Below, piece by piece: positions 1 through 7,674 of a stretch of DNA of 64,000 nt. Below the pieces are notes generated by a model. The model had not been told where the DNA came from, made no database searches, and was given only the letters and a program-made list of their open reading frames with translations. The position numbers were made by a program, and so were the translations under genes. Origin of the DNA: Terriglobia bacterium (GTDB taxonomy: Bacteria; Acidobacteriota; Terriglobia; JAJPHL01); contig JAJPHL010000011.1 in assembly GCA_021325275.1 (NCBI GenBank), positions 1 to 64,000 of the forward strand. The letters are read 5' to 3'. The first letter of the stretch is position 1; every line of letters starts with the position of its first letter.

Positions 1-88
1 CCCACGCGTGATCGTCGCTCCGTGCTCCATCGTCCCCAGGCGGCTCTTCGAGCACGTCGACAGGGCAACTCCGTCTGCCCTCTTGACT

Positions 89-277
89 TTACTTATCATG
101 GATGTCCAGAGAGTAGGGTACGGTAAACAACACGCTGGTCGTGTTGGTGGTCACGTCCCACGCATACACGTTGTCCGTACCGGAGATGTACGCAAACGAA
201 TCGGCCCGCAATGCAACGGGTGCGAGAATCAGGAGAACGGCGCAGATCAAAGGCGCAGCGATTCGGCGAGTCGACAT
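89..277 (-). pseudogene. Truncated secreted protein, beginning of a possible beta-propeller
   Basis: The reading frame starts at an ATG at 277, preceded by a purine-rich stretch, and encodes a clear signal peptide (RRIAAPLICAVLLILAPVALRA). Next comes a segment with a blade-like ring (FAYISGTDNVYAWDVTT), as seen at the start of YncE- or SMP-30-like beta-propellers. The frame stops after 62 codons. The sequence stays open beyond the TAA towards position 1, but the composition there is unlike a propeller. I read this as a remnant or prematurely terminated gene. It could instead be a genuine 62-residue secreted peptide. No function can be assigned. Confidence 0.4.
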
Positions 278-427
278 TCGAAGGTGGTCCCCTTTCAGAT
301 AGTACTCCCAGAACTGTCCAGAATATAAGCAATTAGAGGACCGTCGGATAGGCATTTAGAAATGTGTCGGTTAGGGTGCTGCACCGACCCAGACGTGCAG
401 ACGATTGCAACTAAAAGCTAAAAACGG

Positions 428-463
428 CGAGACCCTACGAAATCTTAACGAAGAAGGGTCTCG
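428..463. terminator. Inverted repeat after the cyclophilin gene
   Basis: CGAGACCC at 428-435 pairs perfectly with GGGTCTCG at 456-463 around a 20-base loop. It lies just downstream of the stop codon at 473. There is no strong T-run, so intrinsic termination is only a possibility. Confidence 0.3.
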
Positions 464-472
464 ATCGGCGAC

Positions 473-1057
473 CTAGGACGTTGGTTGGGGGACGCGTTCA
501 ATCGTGACCTTGACGATCTTGGTCTTCTCCTCTGCGCGCGCGATCTTTCCGACGAGTTCTTGGCCTTCCACCACTTGTCCAAAAATCGTGTATGCGCCGT
601 CAAGATGCGGCGTGGGCACTTCGGTGATGAAGAATTGTCCGTGCGCCGTGCCGGGACCGGCGTTGGCCATGGCAAGGCGCCCGGGCACGTCGAACTTCAG
701 CGTGGGCGAAATCTCGTCCTTGATGTAATAGCCGGGCCAGCCGTCACCCTTGCCGGTGGGATCGCCGCCTTGAATCATGAAATCGGGAATCACGCGATGA
801 AACGTGGTGTCGTTGAAGTACGGCGTGTTGGTCATCTTCTTGCCGGTCGCCGGATGCGTCCATTCCTTCGATCCTGTGGCGAGTCCCACAAAGTTGGCGA
901 CGGTTTCGGGCGCGTCCTTCTCGAAGAACTTGCAGACGATCCTGCCCATCGACGTTTCGAAGGTCGCGTAGAGGCCGGGATCGCGCTTGACGGGTTGGGC
1001 GTCCTGCCCTGCGAGTGCGGCCGCGGCAAGCAATGTAGGGATCAGAATTCGCTGCAT
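473..1057 (-). CDS. Secreted cyclophilin-type peptidyl-prolyl cis-trans isomerase
   Basis: This 194-residue protein catalyses proline isomerisation during protein folding, probably in the periplasm. Residues 1-17 form a signal peptide. The cyclophilin domain fills residues 27-190, with the active-site strings FHRVI (87-91), FMIQGGD (93-99), QFFIT (141-145) and LDGAYTIFG (152-160). The catalytic Phe-His-Arg set is complete. The family assignment is firm. Individual substrates cannot be inferred. It is transcribed divergently from the TIGR03435 gene, with 62 bases between the two start codons. Confidence 0.93.
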   Translation of the reverse strand: MQRILIPTLLAAAALAGQDAQPVKRDPGLYATFETSMGRIVCKFFEKDAPETVANFVGLATGSKEWTHPATGKKMTNTPYFNDTTFHRVIPDFMIQGGDPTGKGDGWPGYYIKDEISPTLKFDVPGRLAMANAGPGTAHGQFFITEVPTPHLDGAYTIFGQVVEGQELVGKIARAEEKTKIVKVTIERVPQPTS

Positions 1058-1119
1058 AGAGATATTCTACAAAAAAACCAAACCGCCCACGATTCGCGGC
1101 GTCTAGTGGATTGAATCGT

Positions 1120-1875
1120 ATGAAAAACGCCATCGCCATCGCCGGACTTTTCTCCGTCAGCCTTGCTTCGGTCGCCATCGCGCAACCCGCGTCGTCTTCG
1201 CCGGCAGCCTTTGAGGTCGCCTCGATTCGGCCGAGCGCGCCCGGAGAAGGCCGGCGCAGCCAATCTCACGGAAATCCCAGCGAGGTTCTGCTCCGCAACA
1301 TGACCTTGAAGCGATTGGTGGAGATCGCCTATCAGGTGGAGGACTTCGGCGTTATCGGTCCCGACTGGACGGACACGCTGCGTTTCGACCTCAACGCCAA
1401 GATTCCTGAAGGAGCAACGCGCGATCAATACCCGGAAATGCTGAAGACGCTTCTCGTTCAGCGTTTCAAGCTGACGGTTCATCGCGAGACGAAGATCGTG
1501 GCGGGTTATGCGATGGTCACAGCCAAGGGCGGTCCGAAACTGCAAGCCGCGCAGTCCGACGATTCCTCGTCGAACGACAACCATGGACGGTTCGTGGCGC
1601 AAGCCTATCCGTTGAGCGAGTTTCGGGAATGGTTGTCGCGCAGCATGAACGCGCCGGTTGCCGATAAGACCGGACTGACCGGCAAATTCGACTTTACGTT
1701 TGAATATTCTCCAGACAGCCTCAAACCCCTCGCATCCGACAAACCGTCGGACGATTCTCGTCCTTCCATCTTCGACGCGATGCAGGACAAACTTGGTCTC
1801 AAGCTCACGCCCCAGAAAATCCCGGTGGAAATTGTGGTCGTGGATCACATCGAGCGCGTCCCGTCGGAAAACTGA
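1120..1875 (+). CDS. TIGR03435-type secreted protein of acidobacteria
   Basis: This 251-residue protein has a signal peptide (MKNAIAIAGLFSVSLASVAIA) and the hallmark opening FEVASIRPS. It also has the internal pattern NMTLKRLVEIAYQV, the middle string LLVQRFKLTVHRETK, and the C-terminal TGLTGKFDFTFEY and KLGLKLTPQKIPVEIVVVDHIE. These are the conserved blocks of the TIGR03435 family, which is expanded in Solibacter-like acidobacteria and has no known function. The ATG at 1120 was preferred over a TTG at 1111 because the signal peptide begins there. An extracytoplasmic location is inferred. The next gene downstream is the PadR regulator of the ADOP cluster. Confidence 0.85.
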   Translation: MKNAIAIAGLFSVSLASVAIAQPASSSPAAFEVASIRPSAPGEGRRSQSHGNPSEVLLRNMTLKRLVEIAYQVEDFGVIGPDWTDTLRFDLNAKIPEGATRDQYPEMLKTLLVQRFKLTVHRETKIVAGYAMVTAKGGPKLQAAQSDDSSSNDNHGRFVAQAYPLSEFREWLSRSMNAPVADKTGLTGKFDFTFEYSPDSLKPLASDKPSDDSRPSIFDAMQDKLGLKLTPQKIPVEIVVVDHIERVPSEN

Positions 1876-1876
1876 A

Positions 1877-1985
1877 GAAATAGCCACCGAGACACCGAGA
1901 ACACCGAGAAGAGCAAAAAGGGCGCGTGCGGCCTTCTATTGTCTTCCGGCTTTCTCCGTGTTCTCGGTGTCTCGGTGGCTATTTC
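1877..1985. repeat. Long intergenic hairpin built of CACCGAG-like units
   Basis: The left arm 1877-1904 and right arm 1958-1985 are perfect 28-base reverse complements. Pairing continues for five more bases (1906-1910 with 1952-1956) after one mismatch. Each arm is an iteration of the short unit CACCGAGA. It begins two bases after the TIGR03435 stop codon and is followed on the plus strand by a T-rich run (1986-1994), so it could also act as a terminator. Similar iterated hairpins occur at 14335, 19687, 22353 and 26529. Confidence 0.85.
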
Positions 1986-2006
1986 ATCTTTTTTACAACT
2001 CACAGG

Positions 2007-2035
2007 TTGACCGTCGACATATTGGCGCGTCTAAT
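2007..2035 (+). promoter_or_regulatory. Probable sigma-70-type promoter of padR
   Basis: TTGACC (2007-2012) and TCTAAT (2030-2035) each match five of six consensus bases and are 17 bases apart, 29 bases before the padR ATG at 2064. The -10 element lies inside the inverted repeat 2027-2047, which would suit autorepression. Confidence 0.55.
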
Positions 2036-2047
2036 ACCTGTAGACGC
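2027..2047. promoter_or_regulatory. Candidate PadR operator over the padR promoter
   Basis: GCGTCTA (2027-2033) and TAGACGC (2041-2047) form a perfect 7-base inverted repeat with a 7-base spacer that overlaps the predicted -10 box. The TGTAGAC half-site resembles the GGTAGAC site before the first permease gene. Binding by the PadR protein is inferred from position and symmetry only. Confidence 0.45.
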
Positions 2048-2063
2048 CCTAGGCGTTACGCTT

Positions 2064-2399
2064 ATGCCCACACCCAAAGGTGATTTGCTGCAAGGAACGC
2101 TCGACCTGCTGATTCTCAAGACGGTCGCACTGGGACCGCTGCACGGTTACCTGATCGCGCAGCGCATCCGCCAAATCTCGAAAGAAGTGTTGCAGGTGCG
2201 CCAGGGATCGCTCTACCCCGCCCTGCATCGCTTGGAAGAACGCGGGCTCCTGGACGCGGAGTGGGGAACCACCGAAACCGGGCGCGAAGCCAAGTTCTAC
2301 AAGCTGTCGCGCAAGGGACGCGCCCAACTGGATCGCGAAACGGCTACTTGGGACCAAATGGCCCGGGCGATTTACGCGATCTTGCAGACGGCTGAATAA
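2064..2399 (+). CDS. PadR-family transcriptional regulator of the ADOP cluster
   Basis: This 111-residue protein is a stand-alone PadR winged helix. It opens with KGDLLQGTLDLLILKTVALGPLHGYLIA, followed by the recognition-helix region VRQGSLYPALHRLEERGLL and the wing GREAKFYKLSRKGRAQL. That order matches the acidobacterial PadR subfamily (TIGR03433) usually found beside ADOP permeases. The ATG at 2064 gives the standard N-terminus; an upstream extension to 1926 would run through the repeat and is unlikely. PadR proteins are usually ligand-responsive repressors. An inverted repeat over its own promoter and direct repeats before the first permease suggest it controls both. The effector is unknown. 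Confidence 0.92.
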   Translation: MPTPKGDLLQGTLDLLILKTVALGPLHGYLIAQRIRQISKEVLQVRQGSLYPALHRLEERGLLDAEWGTTETGREAKFYKLSRKGRAQLDRETATWDQMARAIYAILQTAE

Positions 2400-2415
2400 A
2401 TTTGCTAACCGGCCT

Positions 2416-2446
2416 ATAGGTAGAACGTCTTAGCATCATAGGTAGA
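2416..2446. promoter_or_regulatory. Direct repeat ATAGGTAGA upstream of the first ADOP gene
   Basis: ATAGGTAGA occurs at 2416-2424 and again at 2438-2446, exactly 22 bases apart, or about two helical turns. This lies in the 57-base gap between padR and the first permease. The shared GTAGA core also appears in the padR operator candidate at 2041-2045, suggesting PadR binding on one face of the helix. This is inferred from sequence only. Confidence 0.45.
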
Positions 2447-2456
2447 CATTCTGACT

Positions 2457-5126
2457 ATGGATGACAAACTTGATCGCGAACTTCGATCCCACCTTCAGCA
2501 CCAAGTAGAAGCCTACGTGGCCGCCGGAATGTCGCGCGAAGAAGCCGAACGCCGCGCCCGGCTCGATTTCGGCGGCATCGAGCAAACTAAAGAAGACATC
2601 CGCGAGGCCCGCCGTTGGCACGTCTTCAGCGTGCTGGGTCGCGATGTTCGCTACGGACTGCGCATGCTGCGCAAGAATCCGGCGTTCACAGCGGTCGCGG
2701 TGCTGTCGCTGGCGCTGGGCATCGGCGCGAACACCGCAATCTTCACCCTCATCGACGCCGTATTGCTGCGCATGCTGCCTGTGAAGGATCCGCAACAGCT
2801 TGTTTCGCTGCGCCTCGACGACTCCAAGGTTCACGGCAACCATTGGACCGACGGCGATTCCAGCACCGCATACCCGTATCCGTCCTACGAGCAGATGCGC
2901 GACCGCAATCAAACGCTGTCGAGTCTCATCGCCTTCAAGACGCTGGGACGATTAAATACCCAAGTGAACGGAGTGGCGGAACTCGCGCGCGGACAATTGG
3001 CAACGGCCAACTATTTCTCCGCGCTCGGCGTTCAAATCATTCTGGGACGCGATTTCAGCGACACCGACGATCGCTCGGGCGCCGAGCCTGTCGCCATCAT
3101 CAGCCATGGCTATTGGCAACGCCGTTTCGGCAGCGATCCCGCGGTCGCGGGCCGCAGCCTCGTCATCAACAACGTTTCCTTCACGGTGATTGGCGTGACC
3201 GCGCCCGAGTTTTTCGGTTTACAGGCGGGCAATCAAATCGACCTGAGCGTTCCGTTCCACGTCCAGCCGCAAATGCTACCCGATCTCGCGAACAATGGCC
3301 CATCTCTCTTCACGGCGAACAATCGCTGGTGGATCGAATTGATGGGACGCTTGAAATCAGGCGTCACCGAAGAACAAGCGCGCGCGAATCTCGAGGTGAT
3401 TTACTTGCAATCGCTCTCGGACGCCACCGCGAAGGAAAAGGACGACACAAAACAAGAGCCGCCTGTTCAGGTGGTCTCGGGCGCGCGCGGGTTGATGAAT
3501 CTTCGCAACGCCTACTCGCAACCGCTGTGGATTCTCATGACCGTCGTGGGCGTGGTGCTGCTGATTGCTTGCGCGAACGTCGCGAATTTGCTGCTCGCGC
3601 GGGCCACGGAGCGCCGCAAAGAGATCGCTGTGCGTCTGGCGATGGGCGCGACGCGCGCGCGATTAATCCGTCAGTTGGTGATCGAAAGTTTGTTGCTAGC
3701 GGTCCTGGGCGGAGCCGGAGGCCTCATCTTCGCGTATTGGGGCAGCAACGTTTTGGTCGCAATGATGCGCACCGACTACAACCGCATGACGTTCGATTTG
3801 CATCCCGACTTCACCATTCTCGGTTTCACGGCGCTGGCGTGCATCCTGACCACGTTGCTGTTCGGCCTGATGCCCGCGTTCCGCGCGACACGCGTCGAAC
3901 TGACCTCCGCGCTCAAGCTGAGCAGCCTGGCGCTGGGCGGGCAACGGATGCGTTTGAGCAAGACGCTTGTGGTCACCCAAGTGGCGCTGTCGCTCGTGCT
4001 CCTATTCGGCGCGGGACTCTTTGTGCGGACGCTCGTGAACCTGCAAACGCAAAACGTCGGATTCGTGCGCGACAACTTGCTGCTGTTCGGAATCGCGCCG
4101 CGCGAAGCGGGCTACAACGATGCGCGATTTGCCGCGCTGTGTCGCGAGGTGCAGGATCGCGCCAGCCGGCTACCAGGCGTGAAGTCCGCGACGTCTTCCC
4201 TGCACCTTTTGTTGAGTGGATCTCAGCGCGGCCAGTCCATCAAGGTCCCCGGTTACTCGCCCGCGCCGAAAGAGAACATGAGCGTGCGCGTGCTTCCCGT
4301 CGGCACGAGTTTTCTCTCGACGATGGGAATGGCGCTGCTTCAAGGACGCGACCTCACTGAGCACGACGACGAGAACGCACCGAAAGTCGCTTTGATCAAT
4401 CAAACGATGGCCAAGAAATACTGGCCGAATCAAGACCCTCTCGGCCGGCATTTCAGCATGGGCAAAATGGACCTCGAGATCGTCGGCGTCGTGCAGGACT
4501 CCAAGTACAGCAGCCTGCGCCGGGACGCCGGAGCTGTGGTCTATCACCCCATGGTGCAGGACATCGCCACCATGCATTCGATGCATTTTGAAGTGCGGAC
4601 GGCCGGCGACGCCGCTGCGCTAATCCCTCAAGTGCGCGATCTGGTGCGATCGATCGACAGCCGCCTGCCGCTGTTCGACGTGCGCACGCAGACCCAGCAG
4701 ATCGACGAATTGCTGCTGCAAGAACGGCTCTTCGCAAAACTCACCACGTTTTTCGCCGCACTGGCGTTGCTGCTGGTGTGCGTGGGACTCTACGGCATCA
4801 TGTCGTACACTGTGTCGCGGCGTACCAGCGAAATCGGGATTCGCATGGCGCTGGGCGCACAGCGCGAAACAATCCTCGGCATGGTATTGCGCGAAGCGCT
4901 GCTGCTTGTCTCCATCGGCGTGGTATTGGGCGTCGCGGGAGCGTACGGCGCGGCGAAAGCGGCGGACGCCGTGGTCTCCGGATTGCTCTTCGGCTTGAAG
5001 ATCACCGACGCGTCGGCGATTGTCGTGGCGTCGCTGGTGATGGTCGCTGTAGCGATTTTCGCGGGATTTCTGCCGGCGCGTCGCGCGTCGCGTGTGGATC
5101 CTATGGTGGCGCTCCGCTATGAATAA
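2457..5126 (+). CDS. ADOP-type orphan permease 1 (FtsX/MacB-like)
   Basis: This 889-residue membrane protein has the acidobacterial duplicated-permease plan. A cytoplasmic prefix covers residues 1-55 (KLDRELRSHL, GMSREEAERRARLDFGG). A membrane helix near 79-100 is followed by a MacB-like periplasmic domain. The first FtsX block starts near residue 358 (IACANVANLLLARATERRKEIAVRLAMGA). A second periplasmic domain leads to a terminal FtsX block ending LPARRASRVDPMVALRYE. The family is thought to belong to ABC-type export or mechanotransmission systems, yet no ATPase is encoded nearby, hence orphan. It is the first of four tandem paralogues and overlaps the next start by ATGAATAA. Confidence 0.92.
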   Translation: MDDKLDRELRSHLQHQVEAYVAAGMSREEAERRARLDFGGIEQTKEDIREARRWHVFSVLGRDVRYGLRMLRKNPAFTAVAVLSLALGIGANTAIFTLIDAVLLRMLPVKDPQQLVSLRLDDSKVHGNHWTDGDSSTAYPYPSYEQMRDRNQTLSSLIAFKTLGRLNTQVNGVAELARGQLATANYFSALGVQIILGRDFSDTDDRSGAEPVAIISHGYWQRRFGSDPAVAGRSLVINNVSFTVIGVTAPEFFGLQAGNQIDLSVPFHVQPQMLPDLANNGPSLFTANNRWWIELMGRLKSGVTEEQARANLEVIYLQSLSDATAKEKDDTKQEPPVQVVSGARGLMNLRNAYSQPLWILMTVVGVVLLIACANVANLLLARATERRKEIAVRLAMGATRARLIRQLVIESLLLAVLGGAGGLIFAYWGSNVLVAMMRTDYNRMTFDLHPDFTILGFTALACILTTLLFGLMPAFRATRVELTSALKLSSLALGGQRMRLSKTLVVTQVALSLVLLFGAGLFVRTLVNLQTQNVGFVRDNLLLFGIAPREAGYNDARFAALCREVQDRASRLPGVKSATSSLHLLLSGSQRGQSIKVPGYSPAPKENMSVRVLPVGTSFLSTMGMALLQGRDLTEHDDENAPKVALINQTMAKKYWPNQDPLGRHFSMGKMDLEIVGVVQDSKYSSLRRDAGAVVYHPMVQDIATMHSMHFEVRTAGDAAALIPQVRDLVRSIDSRLPLFDVRTQTQQIDELLLQERLFAKLTTFFAALALLLVCVGLYGIMSYTVSRRTSEIGIRMALGAQRETILGMVLREALLLVSIGVVLGVAGAYGAAKAADAVVSGLLFGLKITDASAIVVASLVMVAVAIFAGFLPARRASRVDPMVALRYE

Positions 5127-7674
5127 CGAATCGAAGCTCGACAAAGAACTGCGAGCCCATCTCGCGCAGCAGATCGAAGATTACATCGCAACAGGCATGT
5201 CGCGTGACGAAGCCGAACGCCATGCACGCCTCGACTTCGGTGGCGTCGAGCAAGTGAAGGAAGAATGCCGCGAGGCGCGATCCACCGCATATTTCACCCC
5301 ATCGCTCAGCGAGATCGCGCGCGATCTGCGCTACGGGGCTCGCATGTTGCGGCGCAATCAGCTGTTCACCTGCGTCGCCGTGCTAACGCTAGCGCTCGGG
5401 ATCGGCGCGAACACGACGATCTTCAGCGTCGTCAATACAGTCCTCTTGCGTCCTCTGCCTTACCGCGAACCGCAACGCTTGATGATGCTCGACGAAAAGT
5501 GGATGCCGCGGTTCCCCCGCTTCGAAGCGACTCCCGGCGATTTCCTCGCTTGGCGCGAGCAAACGAAAACCTTCGAGGACATCGCCGCTTTCACCGGTGC
5601 AGCTTTCAACATGAGCCAAGGCGAGCGAGCCCAGCGAATCATCGGCGCGCGGATCACCGCGAATCTGACCACCCTGCTGGGAGCCGAGCCGATCATCGGA
5701 CGCGGATTCACTCCCGAAGAAGATCGCGACGGCGCGAATCACGTGGTTTTGATCGGCCATCAAATTTGGCAGGACGCGTTTGGGAGCGATCCACACATCA
5801 CCGGAAAAAGCATCCGGCTGAGCGGTGAGAACTACCAGATCGTCGGCGTGATGCCGAAAGGCTTTCAGTTTCCGTGGGGAGCCTCTCAGATCTGGCGGCC
5901 GATGGCCTTCACTCGAAAGGATTTAAACGGTGACCATTTTGTTTGGGGCGCCGGCCGTTTGAAACCGGGCGCGTCGCGCGATCAAGCGGAAGCTGAAATG
6001 AACGCGATTATGCATCGACTGGACGCCAGTCGACCTTGGAGCGTCAACGTGACGCCGATGCTCGAGTACTACGTCGGCGACGTGCAAAAGCCCCTGTGGA
6101 TTCTCCTGGGCGCGGCCGGATTTGTATTACTGATCGCGTGCATCAACGTATCGAACTTGCTGCTGTCGCGCGCCAACGTGCGTCAACGCGAGATTCTACT
6201 TCGCGTCTCGCTCGGGGCCACGCGCGGACGCATCATTCGGCAGCTTCTCACCGAAAACATGCTGCTCGCCGCACTCGGAACTATTACGGGATTGATCCTC
6301 GCCGCCAGCGGCGTGAACGCGGCGCGTGGGTTGGCGCTTTCGAACGTGCCGCGACTCACTGAAGTTTCGCTCGACTCCGCGACGCTGGCCTTTAGCGCGG
6401 GATTAGCCGCGCTAGTCACGGTGCTGTTTGCGCTGATGCCGGCCCTCCGACTGTCGAGAGGAGTCTCCCTGCACGACTCGGCACGCAGTATCGCCGGCGC
6501 ACGCAACCCGATGCGTAATACGTTGATCGTGTCCGAAGTGGCGCTCGCGTTGGTGCTGCTCACCGGCGCGGGACTGCTGCTGAAGAGCCTGGTCCGTCTT
6601 CTTGATGTGCAGCCGGGATTTCGTCCGGAACAAGTCCTTACGGCAACAATCAACCTGCCGGCGGCCGGATATGGACAACCAGCGCAGCAAGTTCAGTTCG
6701 CCGGGCGATTTCTCGAAGCGTTGTCGGCGAATCCGCAAGTGCGCCTCGCCGCGATCTCCACCGGACTGCCGTTGGTCGGCGTCTCCGATGCGGGCATCCG
6801 CATCGACGGCAGTCAAGTAGGCGCGCCGGACGCCGGCACCACGGCCAACTACTATCAAGTGTCGCCGGAATATCTCCAGACGATGGGAATCGCACTGAAG
6901 CGCGGCCGATTCTTCACCGCGTACGACTCCGCCGGCCGTGCGCCCGTTGTTGTGATCAATGAAACGATGGCCAAGCGTTTCTATCCAAACCAGGATCCGA
7001 TTGGAAGGCGCATCGATATTTCCGGCCCGGCGTTCTTGCGCGAAATCGTCGGCGTTGTCGCCGACGTTAAGCAGCAGGCGCTGCGAGCCCCGGTTGCTCC
7101 GCAAGTCTACGAGCCGTTCGCGCAGCAGCCGGCTCGGTCGTTCAAGATTGTGGTGCGAGGCGTCGGCGAAGCCACGCGATTGGCGGACTCGATTCGCGCG
7201 AGTGTGGCGGCGATCGATCCCGACCAAGCAACTTCGGCGGTTCGACCGATGCAGGAAGTTGTTTCGCGGTCGGTGTCGCAAGACCGCTTCGCGGCGCTTC
7301 TGCTAGGCATCTTCGCGTTCGTCGCTCTGGCGCTCGCTGCGGTTGGAATCTACGGGGTGATGGCCTACTCCGTGGCGCAACGCACACGCGAAATCGGCAT
7401 CCGCGTGGCCCTGGGAGCCCGGCGATCGGCGATTCTCCAACTGGTGATTGGGCACAGCCTGCGCATCGCCGCCATCGGCGTCGGGATCGGGCTTGTGGGG
7501 TCCGTTTTCTTGACGCGCGTGCTGCGCGGCATGCTCTTTGGCGTGGAGGCGACCGACCCTGCTACGTTCGCCACAGTCGCCGGCGGTTTGTTTCTGATCG
7601 CGATGCTGGCGGCCTTCGTTCCCGCGCGCCGGGCCTCGCGCGTGGATCCCATGGTGGCGCTTCGCTATGAATAA
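5119..7674 (+). CDS. ADOP-type orphan permease 2, divergent member
   Basis: This 851-residue paralogue starts at the ATG (5119) embedded in the previous stop region; an in-frame ATG at 5092 lies inside the upstream gene and was rejected. The prefix domain (KLDKELRAHLAQQ, GMSRDEAERHARLDFGG) is close to those of its neighbours. The rest differs more: the first loop reads VLLRPLPYREPQRLMML, followed by a segment beginning DEKWMPRF, a type seen in a separate ADOP subgroup. FtsX blocks are present near residue 330 (IACINVSNLLLSRANVRQREILLRVSLGA) and at the C-terminus (IPV replaced by FVPARRASRVDPMVALRYE). The substrate is unknown. Confidence 0.92.
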   Translation: MNNESKLDKELRAHLAQQIEDYIATGMSRDEAERHARLDFGGVEQVKEECREARSTAYFTPSLSEIARDLRYGARMLRRNQLFTCVAVLTLALGIGANTTIFSVVNTVLLRPLPYREPQRLMMLDEKWMPRFPRFEATPGDFLAWREQTKTFEDIAAFTGAAFNMSQGERAQRIIGARITANLTTLLGAEPIIGRGFTPEEDRDGANHVVLIGHQIWQDAFGSDPHITGKSIRLSGENYQIVGVMPKGFQFPWGASQIWRPMAFTRKDLNGDHFVWGAGRLKPGASRDQAEAEMNAIMHRLDASRPWSVNVTPMLEYYVGDVQKPLWILLGAAGFVLLIACINVSNLLLSRANVRQREILLRVSLGATRGRIIRQLLTENMLLAALGTITGLILAASGVNAARGLALSNVPRLTEVSLDSATLAFSAGLAALVTVLFALMPALRLSRGVSLHDSARSIAGARNPMRNTLIVSEVALALVLLTGAGLLLKSLVRLLDVQPGFRPEQVLTATINLPAAGYGQPAQQVQFAGRFLEALSANPQVRLAAISTGLPLVGVSDAGIRIDGSQVGAPDAGTTANYYQVSPEYLQTMGIALKRGRFFTAYDSAGRAPVVVINETMAKRFYPNQDPIGRRIDISGPAFLREIVGVVADVKQQALRAPVAPQVYEPFAQQPARSFKIVVRGVGEATRLADSIRASVAAIDPDQATSAVRPMQEVVSRSVSQDRFAALLLGIFAFVALALAAVGIYGVMAYSVAQRTREIGIRVALGARRSAILQLVIGHSLRIAAIGVGIGLVGSVFLTRVLRGMLFGVEATDPATFATVAGGLFLIAMLAAFVPARRASRVDPMVALRYE

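Noticed and set aside
485-1114. Plus-strand open frame opposite the cyclophilin gene
   Set aside because: The opposite strand encodes a complete cyclophilin with all active-site motifs; this frame shows none.
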